From: an uncultured Eubacterium sp.
GTDB lineage: Bacteria; Bacillota; Clostridia; Lachnospirales; Lachnospiraceae
Reading direction: 5' to 3'
Length of the DNA stretch: 28,756 nucleotides
Assembly (NCBI GenBank): GCA_910579145.1
Contig: CAJTTQ010000009.1
Span: 26,965-55,720 of the forward strand
Made by a program: the position numbers and the translations under genes. Shown in pieces: positions 1 through 8,769 of the stretch. Under the pieces are notes generated by a model. It saw only the letters and a list, made by a program, of their open reading frames with translations. It was not told the origin of the DNA and searched no databases. Each line of letters opens with the position of its first letter. The stretch's first letter is position 1.

Positions 1-500
1 TCCTGACCGGCCCTCGCCGCCTCGATCGAGGCATTCATCGCAAGGATATTCGTCTCGTCCGCGATGGATACGATCTTACTCATGCAGTGCCGGATCCCTT
101 TTACAGCCATCTGCAGCTGCTCAAAAGTCTTCTCCATGTCCATATAGGATCTTTCCACCTGCAGGGAAGTCCCCTTCAGCTCCTCCACTTTATCCTGCGT
201 CTCCGAAACCGTATCGACGATACCTTCCCTCACCTGCACAAACTGTCCGGCCGCGCTGTTGATATTGGTAAAAGATTCCCCGAAGTCCTGTAATTTCGAA
301 TTAAAATGCTCCGCCTTTTTTAATACGTCCGCAAAAGAACTTCCGACCATCCCCAGTTCAAACAGGGAGTCCACTTCCTTGTCCACAAGTTCTTTTTGGT
401 AATCTTTCAGGCTGTTCGTCACATGCAGTACCGGGTAAAGACTCTCTTCATCGTGCCAGATCTGGCCAGATTTATTCCTGCCTTTTCTTTTCAATGCCAT
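1..500 (-). CDS. Soluble methyl-accepting chemotaxis-type signalling protein (partial, 3' end outside window)
   Basis: Only the first 166 residues lie in the window; the frame is open at base 1. Residues about 146-166 read IADETNILAMNASIEAARAG, the conserved N-terminal arm of the MCP signalling hairpin that contacts CheA/CheW. Residues 1-145 are hydrophilic, with long heptad-like helices and no signal peptide or membrane segment, so this is a cytoplasmic receptor. No input domain is visible in the part seen. The start is set by an AAGGAGGAG site just upstream of the ATG. It follows the FIST gene after only 14 nt, so the two are very probably co-transcribed and the FIST protein is the likely sensory partner. 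MCP family membership is clear; the partnership is inferred. Confidence 0.88.
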   Translation of the reverse strand, partial: MALKRKGRNKSGQIWHDEESLYPVLHVTNSLKDYQKELVDKEVDSLFELGMVGSSFADVLKKAEHFNSKLQDFGESFTNINSAAGQFVQVREGIVDTVSETQDKVEELKGTSLQVERSYMDMEKTFEQLQMAVKGIRHCMSKIVSIADETNILAMNASIEAARAGQ

Positions 501-514
501 TTTTTTCTCCTCCT

Positions 515-1570
515 TTACTCAAATACCACACACGTCATAGACTGGTTGACAAAGCGGTTATTATAGTGTTCGCCGTACCCGACAAGCCCTGCGTGGCTCC
601 CGAGTTTGGCCATCTGCCCTAAATACTCCTGCATGTACCCGCGTTCGCTAAACAGCTTGTAACGGAATAAACAGTTCACGGAAAAAACGGCTGACCGCCT
701 CGGAAATTCCTCACATATTTTCGCGATCGTCTCCTGCGTGATCGCCCGGTAATCTCCCAATTCCAGCAGTGTAAGTACATCGGAGTCATTGACCTGGCGG
801 AAACACGCGAGCGCGTTTCCCTCCACTTCTTTAATGGAGATGATACACGTATCGTCTCCATTGATCTTACCGAACGGATTTTGAAAGGTCTGCGTCAGTA
901 TCTGCTCATCGGTGACGTGGAGAATGCTCTGATATACCTGTTTTGCCGGTTTCCCGTTCAGAGCGCCGATGATATACCTCGACCGGTCTGTCTGGGAGGC
1001 TATAAACCGGTAATTCCCCATCTGATGGTAGATATTTTCTTTATATGTTTTCACGCGGCCGCCCTGGTTGCGGATGAGCGCGTACGCCACGGCATCCGGG
1101 TATACTTTACCATTTACCGATACTTTCCCGGCATCGCCCGTTCCGCCCACAAGAGATATCCCGTTCCGCTTTAGCACGGTATGTATCGTAGTCAGTGCAC
1201 AGGCATCGTTTCCGGTACAAAAATCAATACATACCGTATCCCGTGCGGATCCGCCTACTTTCATGACATCCTGTTCCAGCCGGTGCACATATTTGACCGG
1301 CATCACTGATACCTCTTCCAGCACATTGGCTACCGCGCTGACGCCATCCAAAAACGCGATGACGCCAACACCATTTTCCACTACTCTCGTATCATAACTC
1401 ATTCCGATACACCCGATGCTGGGAACACCGGGGTATCGTTTTTCCAGTTCCTTAACATGTGTTTCAAACTGGGCATTGTTCGACAAAAGCATCAAAAACT
1501 GAGGATGTTCCAGGCCGTTTACCGCCTCTGCCAAATCCCCTCTTTGACTCATGCCGTAAAACTGACGCAT
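515..1570 (-). CDS. FIST domain sensory protein
   Basis: A 351-residue protein that fits the FIST_N plus FIST_C architecture. The N-terminal half carries the SIGCIGMSYDTRVVENGVGV stretch and a Gly-rich GGTGDAG segment near residue 142 with a following 'V.VNGKVYPDAVAYALI' pattern. The C-terminal half ends with 'GLVGYGE' and an N..F.N..MT..VFE tail typical of FIST_C. FIST domains are predicted intracellular small-ligand (possibly amino-acid) sensors, often found with MCP, GGDEF or kinase outputs. There is no membrane segment or signal peptide. The start has AAGGAGG 7 nt upstream. It lies 34 nt after the hydratase gene with no terminator between, and 14 nt before the MCP gene. The ligand is unknown. 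Family assignment is from overall pattern, without a profile search. Confidence 0.82.
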   Translation of the reverse strand: MRQFYGMSQRGDLAEAVNGLEHPQFLMLLSNNAQFETHVKELEKRYPGVPSIGCIGMSYDTRVVENGVGVIAFLDGVSAVANVLEEVSVMPVKYVHRLEQDVMKVGGSARDTVCIDFCTGNDACALTTIHTVLKRNGISLVGGTGDAGKVSVNGKVYPDAVAYALIRNQGGRVKTYKENIYHQMGNYRFIASQTDRSRYIIGALNGKPAKQVYQSILHVTDEQILTQTFQNPFGKINGDDTCIISIKEVEGNALACFRQVNDSDVLTLLELGDYRAITQETIAKICEEFPRRSAVFSVNCLFRYKLFSERGYMQEYLGQMAKLGSHAGLVGYGEHYNNRFVNQSMTCVVFE

Positions 1571-1604
1571 ATGATCGCCTCCTTATTTCTAATTTTAATG
1601 TTTC

Positions 1605-3890
1605 TTATCGTTTATTGTAATTGATCAGACAACCTTTTAAAATGATCTCCCGCTCATCGTCAGTCAGCGCACCGAGACGAAATTCCATTTCTTTCATGCC
1701 GCGGTTTGCCACATACGCCTTCACTGTCTCGTGTTTCTCTGCAATCGCCTTCCGGATATCTTTGACAAAAATATAATCGTCTTTCTCAAATGGCAGTTCC
1801 CCGTCAAAAAGGAAGGGAAGCATACCCCAGTTGATCAGGTTAGAGCGGTATCGCTTCGTCGCGTATTCTCTGGCAATATTTGCCATGCCTCCAAGTACTC
1901 TCTGGCAGCTCGCAGCCTGCTCCCTCGCCGAACCGTCACCCGGTTTCACGGCAAAAATAACACTGCCGATCTCCGTCTGTTCCGGTACGACCTCAAACTG
2001 CGCGGACACTGACGCGTAAACTTCTTTCAGTTTCGGATCCACGGCGTAGATATCCTCCCCGGCAAGCCTTGCTTTCTCTGCCTTTTGGACTTCTTTCGCC
2101 TTACCGACATACGCCGGGTCTTTTCTGGACAGCGTAAACTCCGCAAGTCCGAGCGGATTCGAGCGGTACGAAGACGTCTCCCCTGACGGGATGAGTTCAT
2201 CGGTCGTCGTCACCGGATCGTGGATCATCGATACCGCCTTTAAGAGCAGATGATCGGTCAATGGGAACATCTCCGGCCAGTCCACGATATTCGGGCCAAA
2301 TTTGATCTCCACCGATGGATCTGCTTTTCCCACACCATTGTATACGCGGTTCTCATAAATACTCTTATCAAAGAAATATTTCGGTTTTTTGAACTCCACA
2401 TCGATATCCGTCGCCGCGGTCAGATACCCCTGATTTGCCGCTGTGGCTGCGATCGAACGGGCATCCATGAGCGCAACCGATGCAATCTGCCCACTCGTTA
2501 CTTTCGATCCCTCTCGGTTCGGGAAGTTCCGTGTCGAATGCCGGATACTGAGTCCGCCATTCGACGGCACATCCCCGGCACCAAAGCACGGCCCGCAGAA
2601 CGCCGTCCGCACCGTAGCGCCCGTCGCCATCAGATCCGCGATCGAGCCGTTTTTCACAAGTTCCATAAAGACAGGCTGGCTCGCCGGATATACGCTGAGT
2701 GAGAACTCATCCGCGCCGATATATTTACCGCGCAGGATGTCCGCCGCATCGCAGATATTTTCAAACCCGCCGCCGGCGCAGCCGGCGATGACGCCCTGCT
2801 CCACATAGAGCTTTCCGTCGTGTATCTTATCCGTAAGCGTAAACTGGATGTCTTTGTTATTATCTAAGCTTACGAGCGCCTTCTTTTCCACATCGCGGAG
2901 GATATCTTCCAGATTGCTATTGAGCTCCTCGATCGAATAGACATTGCTCGGATGGAACGGCATCGCGATCATCGGCTTAATGGCTGACAGATCGACCTCG
3001 ACCACACCGTCATAGTATGCCACATCTGCCGGCGCCAATTCGGCGTAATCCTCACTTCTGCCGTGAATGTCGTAAAATTCTTTGACCTGCGCGTCCGTTC
3101 TCCAGATCGATGACAGACATGTCGTTTCCGTCGTCATCACATCGACACCGATCCGGTAATCCACACTCAGATTGTCAATGCCGTCACCGATGAATTCCAT
3201 TATTTTATTGTTCACGTATCCATTTTCAAATACTGCCCCGATGATCGCGAGCGCGATATCCTGCGGCCCCACGCCTTTTTCCGGCTTTCCAGTCAGATGG
3301 ATCGCGACAACGCCCGGCATCGGGATGTCGTAAGTCTGCTCCAGCAATTGTTTTACGATCTCCGGGCCGCCCTCACCCATCGCCATCGTTCCGAGCGCGC
3401 CGTACCTCGTATGGCTGTCGGAGCCGAGCACCATCTTTCCGCCGCCGGCCAGCATTTCCCTGGCAAACTGGTGGATGACGGCCTGATGAGGCGGTACATA
3501 AATGCCGCCGTATTTTTTCGCACATGAAAGTCCGAATACATGGTCATCCTCGTTGATCGTTCCACCTACCGCGCACAGACTGTTATGACAGTTCGTGAGG
3601 ACGTAAGGAACCGGGAATTTCTCCAGTCCCGATGCCCGCGCCGTCTGCAGGATGCCGACAAATGTAATATCGTGGGAAGTCAGTTTATCAAACTTGATCT
3701 TTAACTGCTCCATATTACCCGATGTGTTATGGGCCTTCAAAATCCCATATGCCATCGTTCCTTTTGCCGCCTCTGCCCGGTCTGCTTTTACTCCGGTCTT
3801 ATTTTCCACTTCGGATGGCGCCCCGCTGCCGTCTGGGATCAGCTCTGTTCCATTAACGAGCCATGCGCCTCCTTCATATAACTTTACCAT
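1605..3890 (-). CDS. Aconitase-family hydratase (YbhJ-like)
   Basis: A 761-residue cytoplasmic [4Fe-4S] (de)hydratase of the aconitase superfamily. Visible motifs are GSDSHT at residues 156-161 with a following Gly-rich GALG segment, Cys371 in GVIAGCAGG, and Cys432/Cys435 in FCGPC. The three cysteines are the expected cluster ligands. A C-terminal swivel-type domain follows, with a GMLPF motif where aconitase-family enzymes bind substrate carboxylates. Length and N-terminus (VKLYEGGAWLVNGTE) resemble the uncharacterised E. coli YbhJ group more than citrate-cycle AcnA, so the substrate is not certain. The start has AAGGAGAG about 9 nt upstream, and a promoter lies at 3944-3972. It is first in a run with the FIST and MCP genes, an unusual context for a citrate-cycle enzyme. 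Confidence 0.85.
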   Translation of the reverse strand: MVKLYEGGAWLVNGTELIPDGSGAPSEVENKTGVKADRAEAAKGTMAYGILKAHNTSGNMEQLKIKFDKLTSHDITFVGILQTARASGLEKFPVPYVLTNCHNSLCAVGGTINEDDHVFGLSCAKKYGGIYVPPHQAVIHQFAREMLAGGGKMVLGSDSHTRYGALGTMAMGEGGPEIVKQLLEQTYDIPMPGVVAIHLTGKPEKGVGPQDIALAIIGAVFENGYVNNKIMEFIGDGIDNLSVDYRIGVDVMTTETTCLSSIWRTDAQVKEFYDIHGRSEDYAELAPADVAYYDGVVEVDLSAIKPMIAMPFHPSNVYSIEELNSNLEDILRDVEKKALVSLDNNKDIQFTLTDKIHDGKLYVEQGVIAGCAGGGFENICDAADILRGKYIGADEFSLSVYPASQPVFMELVKNGSIADLMATGATVRTAFCGPCFGAGDVPSNGGLSIRHSTRNFPNREGSKVTSGQIASVALMDARSIAATAANQGYLTAATDIDVEFKKPKYFFDKSIYENRVYNGVGKADPSVEIKFGPNIVDWPEMFPLTDHLLLKAVSMIHDPVTTTDELIPSGETSSYRSNPLGLAEFTLSRKDPAYVGKAKEVQKAEKARLAGEDIYAVDPKLKEVYASVSAQFEVVPEQTEIGSVIFAVKPGDGSAREQAASCQRVLGGMANIAREYATKRYRSNLINWGMLPFLFDGELPFEKDDYIFVKDIRKAIAEKHETVKAYVANRGMKEMEFRLGALTDDEREIILKGCLINYNKR

Positions 3891-3943
3891 CTGTATTCTC
3901 TCCTTTCATGAGGGGGTCAGTGTATATACTTATTCGATTCAAT

Positions 3944-3972
3944 ATTATACTTCCAAACCGGAAATTTTGCAA
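3944..3972 (-). promoter_or_regulatory. Sigma-A promoter for the hydratase-FIST-MCP operon
   Basis: On the minus strand TTGCAA (3967-3972) and TATAAT (3944-3949) are separated by exactly 17 bp. This places transcription start about 45 nt before the hydratase ATG. It is back to back with the pyrB promoter; the two -35 boxes are 18 bp apart. Confidence 0.75.
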
Positions 3973-3990
3973 ATACATTTTGAAACGATA

Positions 3991-4019
3991 TTGTAATTTT
4001 ATCTGATTTGTTGTACAAT
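3991..4019 (+). promoter_or_regulatory. Sigma-A promoter for pyrBI
   Basis: TTGTAA (3991-3996) and TACAAT (4014-4019) have a 17-bp spacer, giving a leader of about 45 nt before pyrB. The leader is too short for a PyrR-type anti-terminator/terminator pair and none is seen, nor is there a leading T-run at the start site of the kind used in UTP-dependent reiterative control. Confidence 0.7.
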
Positions 4020-4070
4020 AATAAAAATCAAATTCAATACACATCATATGACACAGAGTGAGGTATTTTT

Positions 4071-4985
4071 ATGAGACATATTATGAATGCACTGGATCTT
4101 TCTATGGACGAACTCGACGATCTTATTTCACTTGCGGAACAGATCATGGAAAACCCCCGGAAATATTCGGAATGCTGCAAAGGAAAAAAGCTGGCAACCT
4201 GTTTTTATGAACCAAGTACACGGACAAGACTTAGTTTTGAAGCCGCCATGATCAATCTCGGCGGAAGTGTTCTTGGTTTTTCTTCTGCCGATTCGAGTTC
4301 TGCAGCAAAAGGCGAAAGCGTCGCGGATACGATCCGCATCATCTCTTCGTACGCGGATATCTGCGCCATGCGCCACCCAAAAGAGGGCGCGCCGCTCGTC
4401 GCTTCCATGTACTCTTCAATCCCGGTCATCAACGCCGGAGACGGCGGCCACAACCACCCGACCCAGACCCTCACCGACCTTCTCACGATCAAAAACCTGA
4501 AAGGCCATTTTGACCACCTCCGGGTCGGCGTCTGCGGCGATCTCAAATTCGGCCGCACCGTCCATTCGCTCATAGACGCGATGGTTCGCTATCCTGGCGT
4601 CGAATTTGTATTGATCTCACCGCCGGAATTAAAAGTTCCAGACTATTTAAAAAAAGAAACGCTCGACGGCAACCAGATCCACTACGAAGAGGTCAGCGAT
4701 CTCGACGCCGTGATCGGCAGTCTGGATCTTCTTTACATGACAAGGGTCCAGCGGGAACGTTTCTTTAACGAGGAAGATTACATCCGGTTAAAGGACAGTT
4801 TCATCCTCGATACAAAAAAAATGAAACTCGCGCGCGAGGACATGCTCGTACTTCACCCGCTTCCCAGAGTAAACGAGATTTCCACAGAAGTAGACAACGA
4901 TCCCCGTGCCGTATACTTCAAACAGGCGGAATACGGCGTCTACATTCGCATGGCGCTCATTTTAACCTTACTGGAACTCGTGTAA
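4071..4985 (+). CDS. pyrB: Aspartate carbamoyltransferase catalytic subunit
   Basis: Catalyses carbamoyl phosphate plus L-aspartate to N-carbamoyl-L-aspartate, the committed step of UMP synthesis. At 304 residues it has the normal length. Diagnostic motifs are the carbamoyl-phosphate loop STRTR (residues 49-53, within FYEPSTRTRLSFE), the HPTQTLTDLLTI segment, and HPLPR near the C-terminal third. The start ATG follows a GTGAGG ribosome site about 6 nt upstream; a second Met at residue 5 is possible but less well placed. pyrI follows 86 nt downstream on the same strand, so the enzyme is the allosteric two-subunit type rather than the free trimer of Bacillus. Confidence 0.97.
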   Translation: MRHIMNALDLSMDELDDLISLAEQIMENPRKYSECCKGKKLATCFYEPSTRTRLSFEAAMINLGGSVLGFSSADSSSAAKGESVADTIRIISSYADICAMRHPKEGAPLVASMYSSIPVINAGDGGHNHPTQTLTDLLTIKNLKGHFDHLRVGVCGDLKFGRTVHSLIDAMVRYPGVEFVLISPPELKVPDYLKKETLDGNQIHYEEVSDLDAVIGSLDLLYMTRVQRERFFNEEDYIRLKDSFILDTKKMKLAREDMLVLHPLPRVNEISTEVDNDPRAVYFKQAEYGVYIRMALILTLLELV

Positions 4986-5071
4986 CAGCTTGTACTCATA
5001 TCGGGACAGAATCATTTGTGTAAGCGCTGAAATGCCATAACAAAATCCAGCGCAGAAAAGGAGAACTCATT

Positions 5072-5503
5072 ATGTTAAATATCGGCGGACTGAACCAGGG
5101 AGTTGTCATCGACCACATCAAAGCAGGACACGCGATGGAGATTTACCAGTACCTGAACTTGGAAAAACTCGACTGCAGCGTCGCGATCATTAAAAATGCC
5201 AGAAGTAATAAAATGGGAAAAAAGGACATTATCAAAATTGAGGGGCCCCTCACCGTAGACCTCGACATACTCGGTGTCCTCGATGAAAATATAACTATCA
5301 ATATGATTGAAAACGATAAAATTGTAGAAAAGCGCACACTCGGACTTCCCGACGTTGTGACAAACATCATTATGTGCAAAAATCCGCGCTGCATCACTTC
5401 GATCGAACAGGAGCTTCCACACCGCTTCAAGCTGACGGATAAGAAAAACCGGATCTACCGCTGTATGTACTGCGAGCAGAAGTTTAAGGGGCAGTTCCGG
5501 TAG
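5072..5503 (+). CDS. pyrI: Aspartate carbamoyltransferase regulatory subunit
   Basis: A 143-residue allosteric subunit that binds nucleotide effectors and holds the PyrB trimers together. The N-terminal nucleotide-binding domain starts LNIGGLNQGVVIDHI. The C-terminal zinc site is complete: Cys102, Cys107, Cys131 and Cys134 in the C-x4-C-x23-C-x2-C arrangement. The ribosome site AAGGAG lies 8 nt before the ATG. It is co-directional with pyrB. The 3' end overlaps by about 20 bp the 3' end of a broken gene on the opposite strand, and no convincing terminator with a T-run was found after it. Confidence 0.96.
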   Translation: MLNIGGLNQGVVIDHIKAGHAMEIYQYLNLEKLDCSVAIIKNARSNKMGKKDIIKIEGPLTVDLDILGVLDENITINMIENDKIVEKRTLGLPDVVTNIIMCKNPRCITSIEQELPHRFKLTDKKNRIYRCMYCEQKFKGQFR

Positions 5504-6465
5504 GAAATGGCCCGCTTGATTGAACAAATCTCAAAATGCACTCCGTCATCTTCTCGGCCCCTGAGTCACTGAGATGATCGGCATCATTAAAATCTCGATC
5601 CCAAAAAAGATGCCTCATCAAATAGATCCAGTAAATGAACGTTTCCTTCGACACGGTCCAGCGCGGCATAAAAATCATTTTTAAACATAGGATCAATGAA
5701 ACTGCGGTAATACTTACTGCCTGGTGTCACAACAAAGAGAAGCTGGATCGAATTTTTTTCACAAAAGGAAACGAGCTGTTGTAACATACATGTATTCTCC
5801 GTATACGTCAATTTATATTTACGCATTCTATTATGTGAAAAAGCTCGATCCTTTCCAGCTTTTTCTCTTTCCGCCTCGGAAATCTGATCCCAGCTTTTCC
5901 CCACATCTTTCCATGTTTTCATGGCAAACATTTCCCTCGGCCTATCCGTGTTAAAATAACCTTTTTGAAATTCTTCATCTGCTAAAAAGTTTAATACGCC
6001 TCCGATATCCAGCAGATCACTTTGGATCAATTTCGTTTCTCTGGCAGGTATCATCTTTGCGTTGTGCACTGTTTGAAATATAGGATAATATACATTTGAT
6101 ACCCTGATGATTTCAACGCCTTCCGACTGCGAAAGATCAAAATAAAAATGGTAATAACCCATCACGATGATATTGTGATCCGTGCGGTACTTGCCAGCAA
6201 GTATATGCGCCCGCTTTGCCGTATATGTTTCGACCGAAAAAGCAATAATATCCGAGTCGATCGCATCTGGAAGTTTTTCCACCCTCTCATCCATGAACTC
6301 AATGTATACGACGAAGACGCCAGGCTTTTTATGATCCCGAATAAAAGCGGCTTCATGGCATCTGAACTGCTCTGTTCAAACATGTTCAGCCGTATCAATG
6401 TAATCTTCAATACCAATTTTCCTTGTGTCCCTTTCCCTCTTGAACCTCTCGAAATCAGATCGCAT
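5484..6465 (-). pseudogene. Remnant of an SGNH/AlgX-DltD-like gene, broken by a stop and a frameshift
   Basis: The ATG at 6465 overlaps the esterase stop (TGATG), so translation would be coupled. The frame gives 29 residues, then an in-frame TGA at 6376-6378. It then continues without break through HKKPGVFVVYIEFMDERVEKL to a premature TAA at 5587. The conserved family ending, FNDADHLSDSGAEKMTECIL, with the Asp-x-x-His of an SGNH active site, lies in the next frame. Removing one T from the six-T run near 5600 joins DLFDEASF to WDRDFNDADHLS. The first roughly 100-150 residues expected for such proteins (including the Gly-Asp-Ser motif) are not found. Intact relatives act in O-acetylation or D-alanylation of surface polymers. 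I read this as a decaying gene; a sequencing error could explain the 3' frameshift but not the TGA and missing N-terminus as well. Confidence 0.7.
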
Positions 6466-8675
6466 CAATACTCCGGCACAACCTCCGGCATAAAGAACCG
6501 GCCCTCGAACAGCGACTTGACAAGGATGTTATACTCTGCCTTCGTCAGACCCTTGCGCATCTGCGCAAACGTATCCGCTTCGTCATAATACTCACTGTTC
6601 ATGCCCGATCGGCTCTTCGCCGCATCCGCGTCAAAGATCATCAGCTTCTGCACGCCAGGCGCATTGTTCCATGTGTCCCAGTTTGCCAGGGAAGCGCCGT
6701 TCGGATTTCCTTTTGCAAGGAAATTCCCCACATATTTCTGCATCAGTTCCGTCAGGGCTTTCCGCCCCTCCTTGTTTGCGGAACTCAGTGCGTTCGGCGC
6801 GTATTCCGTATAATTATTCTTATAGATGCCTCGCAGGAAATCTTTGCCCGAGCCGTGGAATGCCCCTACAAACCGGCTGTAAAAGCCATCGGTGACAGTC
6901 GCGTCAGTTCCCCAGCGGAATCGGTACGCATATACCGGCGCATGAGCGCCGTCCTGGTAGAGCTGGTTCGCCGTCTTTTCGATATAATGTCCCGACTGCA
7001 GCATACTTCCAAACTTCACCCCGTTCGTCACGAGATTCAGCATTTGGGAGCCCGTCGTGATCTGCGTCAGATTTTCCAGTTCCGAATCCAGTTTCCCATT
7101 CCACGCATAACTCGAAAACTCTGTGGCATCACTCCCAAGGATCACCGGGACACGGTTATAATTTCCGGATGTGATGACAGAAAATCCCTCTTTCGGAATG
7201 ACGGTTCCATCATGGAACCCCTGTGGGAACTCACCCAGCCGCAGAGACGACGATTTGTACATGTTCGCGACTTCCGTCGTAGACAATCCGAGGAACAGCT
7301 CACGGATCACGTCGTCGTCCGCGTCGTTCAAAAACGCAAGTGCACTCTTTTTCGTCGCGTATGTCCCCCGTTTCACCAAAATGGAAGCGAGTTTTTCCTC
7401 CGCGGATTCCTCTCCATCCTCCGGCGCACACGTATTACAGCCGCCGCTGAAAATGATCGCTTTGTGGAACAGTCCATTCATGCCCGGTGAGATCATACAA
7501 AGGAGCGCGTTTCTTGCGCCGGCAGAAAAACCGGACAGCGTCACATTTCCGGGATTCCCACCAAAAACAGCGATCTCATCCCGCACCCAGCTCAGCGCCG
7601 CTTTTATATCTAACAGCGCAAAATTTCCGCTGTTCTCCTCTTGTGTCCCATTCTTTAACGCGGGATGGCTCAAAAAGCCAAACGCCCCCAGCCTGTACTC
7701 CACCGAAACGACAACACAGTTCGCGGCGGCGGAAAAACTGGAAAAACTCACATTCGACGTTCCAGAGGCGTTTCCTCCTCCGTGCAGATAAACCATAACC
7801 GGTAAATTCTTATCCCCATTGTTTGGCCGGTAAATATTGACATACAGACAGTCTTCCGTGCCCATGTACGAAGTTCCGTCACTGTACTGCGCTGCCGGCT
7901 CTTTCGCAGCGGAAGCATTGAGCGTACCGAGCCACGCCGACACCGGCTGCGGCGCTTTCCAGCGGTTCTTGCCGGCAGTGGACGCGCCGTAAGGAATGCC
8001 GTACCAGATAAGCGCGCTTGCGTTCGCGTCCTCGATCCCGCGGACAGCTCCTTTCGCCGTTGTCCGAACCAGCTCCGACTGCACCCTGACCGTTACTTTT
8101 TTCGTCTTGCTCCCGTCTTTTGACGTAATGGTCACCACGGACTTCCCGTTGGCAACTGCCGTCACCTTCCCGGTCTTGGAAACCTTCGCAACAGACGGGT
8201 CGGAGGAAGAATAAAATAACCTTTTATTTGATGCGCTGGCCGGCGCCGCTTTCGCTCCCAGATTCTGCTGCCCGCCCGGATACATCTTCACACTTGCCTG
8301 CGCCACATTGATCTTCGACACCTTTTTTCCCACTGTCACCTTGATCGACAATACTTTTTTCTTCTTGCTGTTATACCCACGGATATACGTACTCCCTTTT
8401 TTTACCCCTTTCAGTTTATTCTTCTTTACGATCTTGACGATCTTTTTATTTTTTGATTTCCACGTCAGCTTTTGATACTTCGATTTTTTCGCCGCCGTCA
8501 GCGGATTCTTTTTAATGATCGTAAAGATCGTGACTTTTTTACCTTTTGTTACCGTATAAGCCGGATTTTCAGCTGCCCATACGCGCCGTCCCGCACAGAT
8601 GCTCCCAGACAATCCGAGACACAATACGCATACGAGCAATGCTATTTTACTCCATTTTTTCTCATCCATGTTCAT
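6465..8675 (-). CDS. Secreted protein with Ig-like (Big_2) region and type-B carboxylesterase domain
   Basis: 736 residues. A signal peptide covers about residues 1-35 (hydrophobic core IALLVCVLCLGLSGSI, likely cut after VWAA). A very lysine-rich Ig-like region spans about 40-200; the part from 120 has the Big_2 pattern (SSDPSVAKVSKTGKVTAVANG). A type-B carboxylesterase domain follows from about 205: oxyanion HGGG at 298-301, nucleophile Ser384 in GFSAG (family usually GESAG), Glu519 in SDATEF, and His607 in GAFHG. The triad is therefore complete. It probably acts on esters outside the cell; the substrate is unknown. No LPXTG or other anchor is visible, so the basic Ig-like part may hold it to the wall. 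The ribosome site is weak. Confidence 0.88.
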   Translation of the reverse strand: MNMDEKKWSKIALLVCVLCLGLSGSICAGRRVWAAENPAYTVTKGKKVTIFTIIKKNPLTAAKKSKYQKLTWKSKNKKIVKIVKKNKLKGVKKGSTYIRGYNSKKKKVLSIKVTVGKKVSKINVAQASVKMYPGGQQNLGAKAAPASASNKRLFYSSSDPSVAKVSKTGKVTAVANGKSVVTITSKDGSKTKKVTVRVQSELVRTTAKGAVRGIEDANASALIWYGIPYGASTAGKNRWKAPQPVSAWLGTLNASAAKEPAAQYSDGTSYMGTEDCLYVNIYRPNNGDKNLPVMVYLHGGGNASGTSNVSFSSFSAAANCVVVSVEYRLGAFGFLSHPALKNGTQEENSGNFALLDIKAALSWVRDEIAVFGGNPGNVTLSGFSAGARNALLCMISPGMNGLFHKAIIFSGGCNTCAPEDGEESAEEKLASILVKRGTYATKKSALAFLNDADDDVIRELFLGLSTTEVANMYKSSSLRLGEFPQGFHDGTVIPKEGFSVITSGNYNRVPVILGSDATEFSSYAWNGKLDSELENLTQITTGSQMLNLVTNGVKFGSMLQSGHYIEKTANQLYQDGAHAPVYAYRFRWGTDATVTDGFYSRFVGAFHGSGKDFLRGIYKNNYTEYAPNALSSANKEGRKALTELMQKYVGNFLAKGNPNGASLANWDTWNNAPGVQKLMIFDADAAKSRSGMNSEYYDEADTFAQMRKGLTKAEYNILVKSLFEGRFFMPEVVPEY

Positions 8676-8706
8676 CCATCCATTTCTATTTCGTATTTAT
8701 GTCCAT

Positions 8707-8715
8707 ATAATACCA
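8707..8715 (-). promoter_or_regulatory. Possible extended -10 promoter for the esterase gene
   Basis: The minus strand reads TGGTATTAT, an extended -10 element, about 30 nt before the esterase ATG. A TTGACA at 8735-8740 is 22 bp away, too far for a normal pair. This is the best candidate in the 86-bp gap but remains weak. Confidence 0.3.
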
Positions 8716-8738
8716 ATCCAATAAGACAAAAATATGTC

Positions 8739-8769
8739 AAAAAAAGGAGTCCAAACACGGGTCAACTCC
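8739..8769 (-). terminator. Probable intrinsic terminator of der-plsY-gpsA
   Basis: On the minus strand GGAGT and ACTCC pair across an inner CC/GG pair with a small bulge, followed directly by seven T. The left arm lies within the last codons of gpsA and the stop codon is in the hairpin. Confidence 0.5.

Noticed and set aside
2250..2808. Overlapping plus-strand frames opposite the hydratase gene
   Set aside because: Shadows of the minus-strand coding sequence, which has intact aconitase motifs across the whole stretch.
5024..5053. GCGCTG/CAGCGC inverted repeat between pyrB and pyrI
   Set aside because: Only 6 bp with an 18-nt loop and no T-run; too weak to call an attenuator or processing site.
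6376..6378. In-frame TGA as a selenocysteine codon
   Set aside because: The surrounding residues are not a known selenoprotein site, no clear SECIS-like hairpin follows, and the same gene has a second break, so decay is simpler.
6855..7490. Open frame of 211 codons on the plus strand
   Set aside because: It is antisense to the carboxylesterase, has no domain-like pattern and no ribosome site; it results from codon bias of the real gene.
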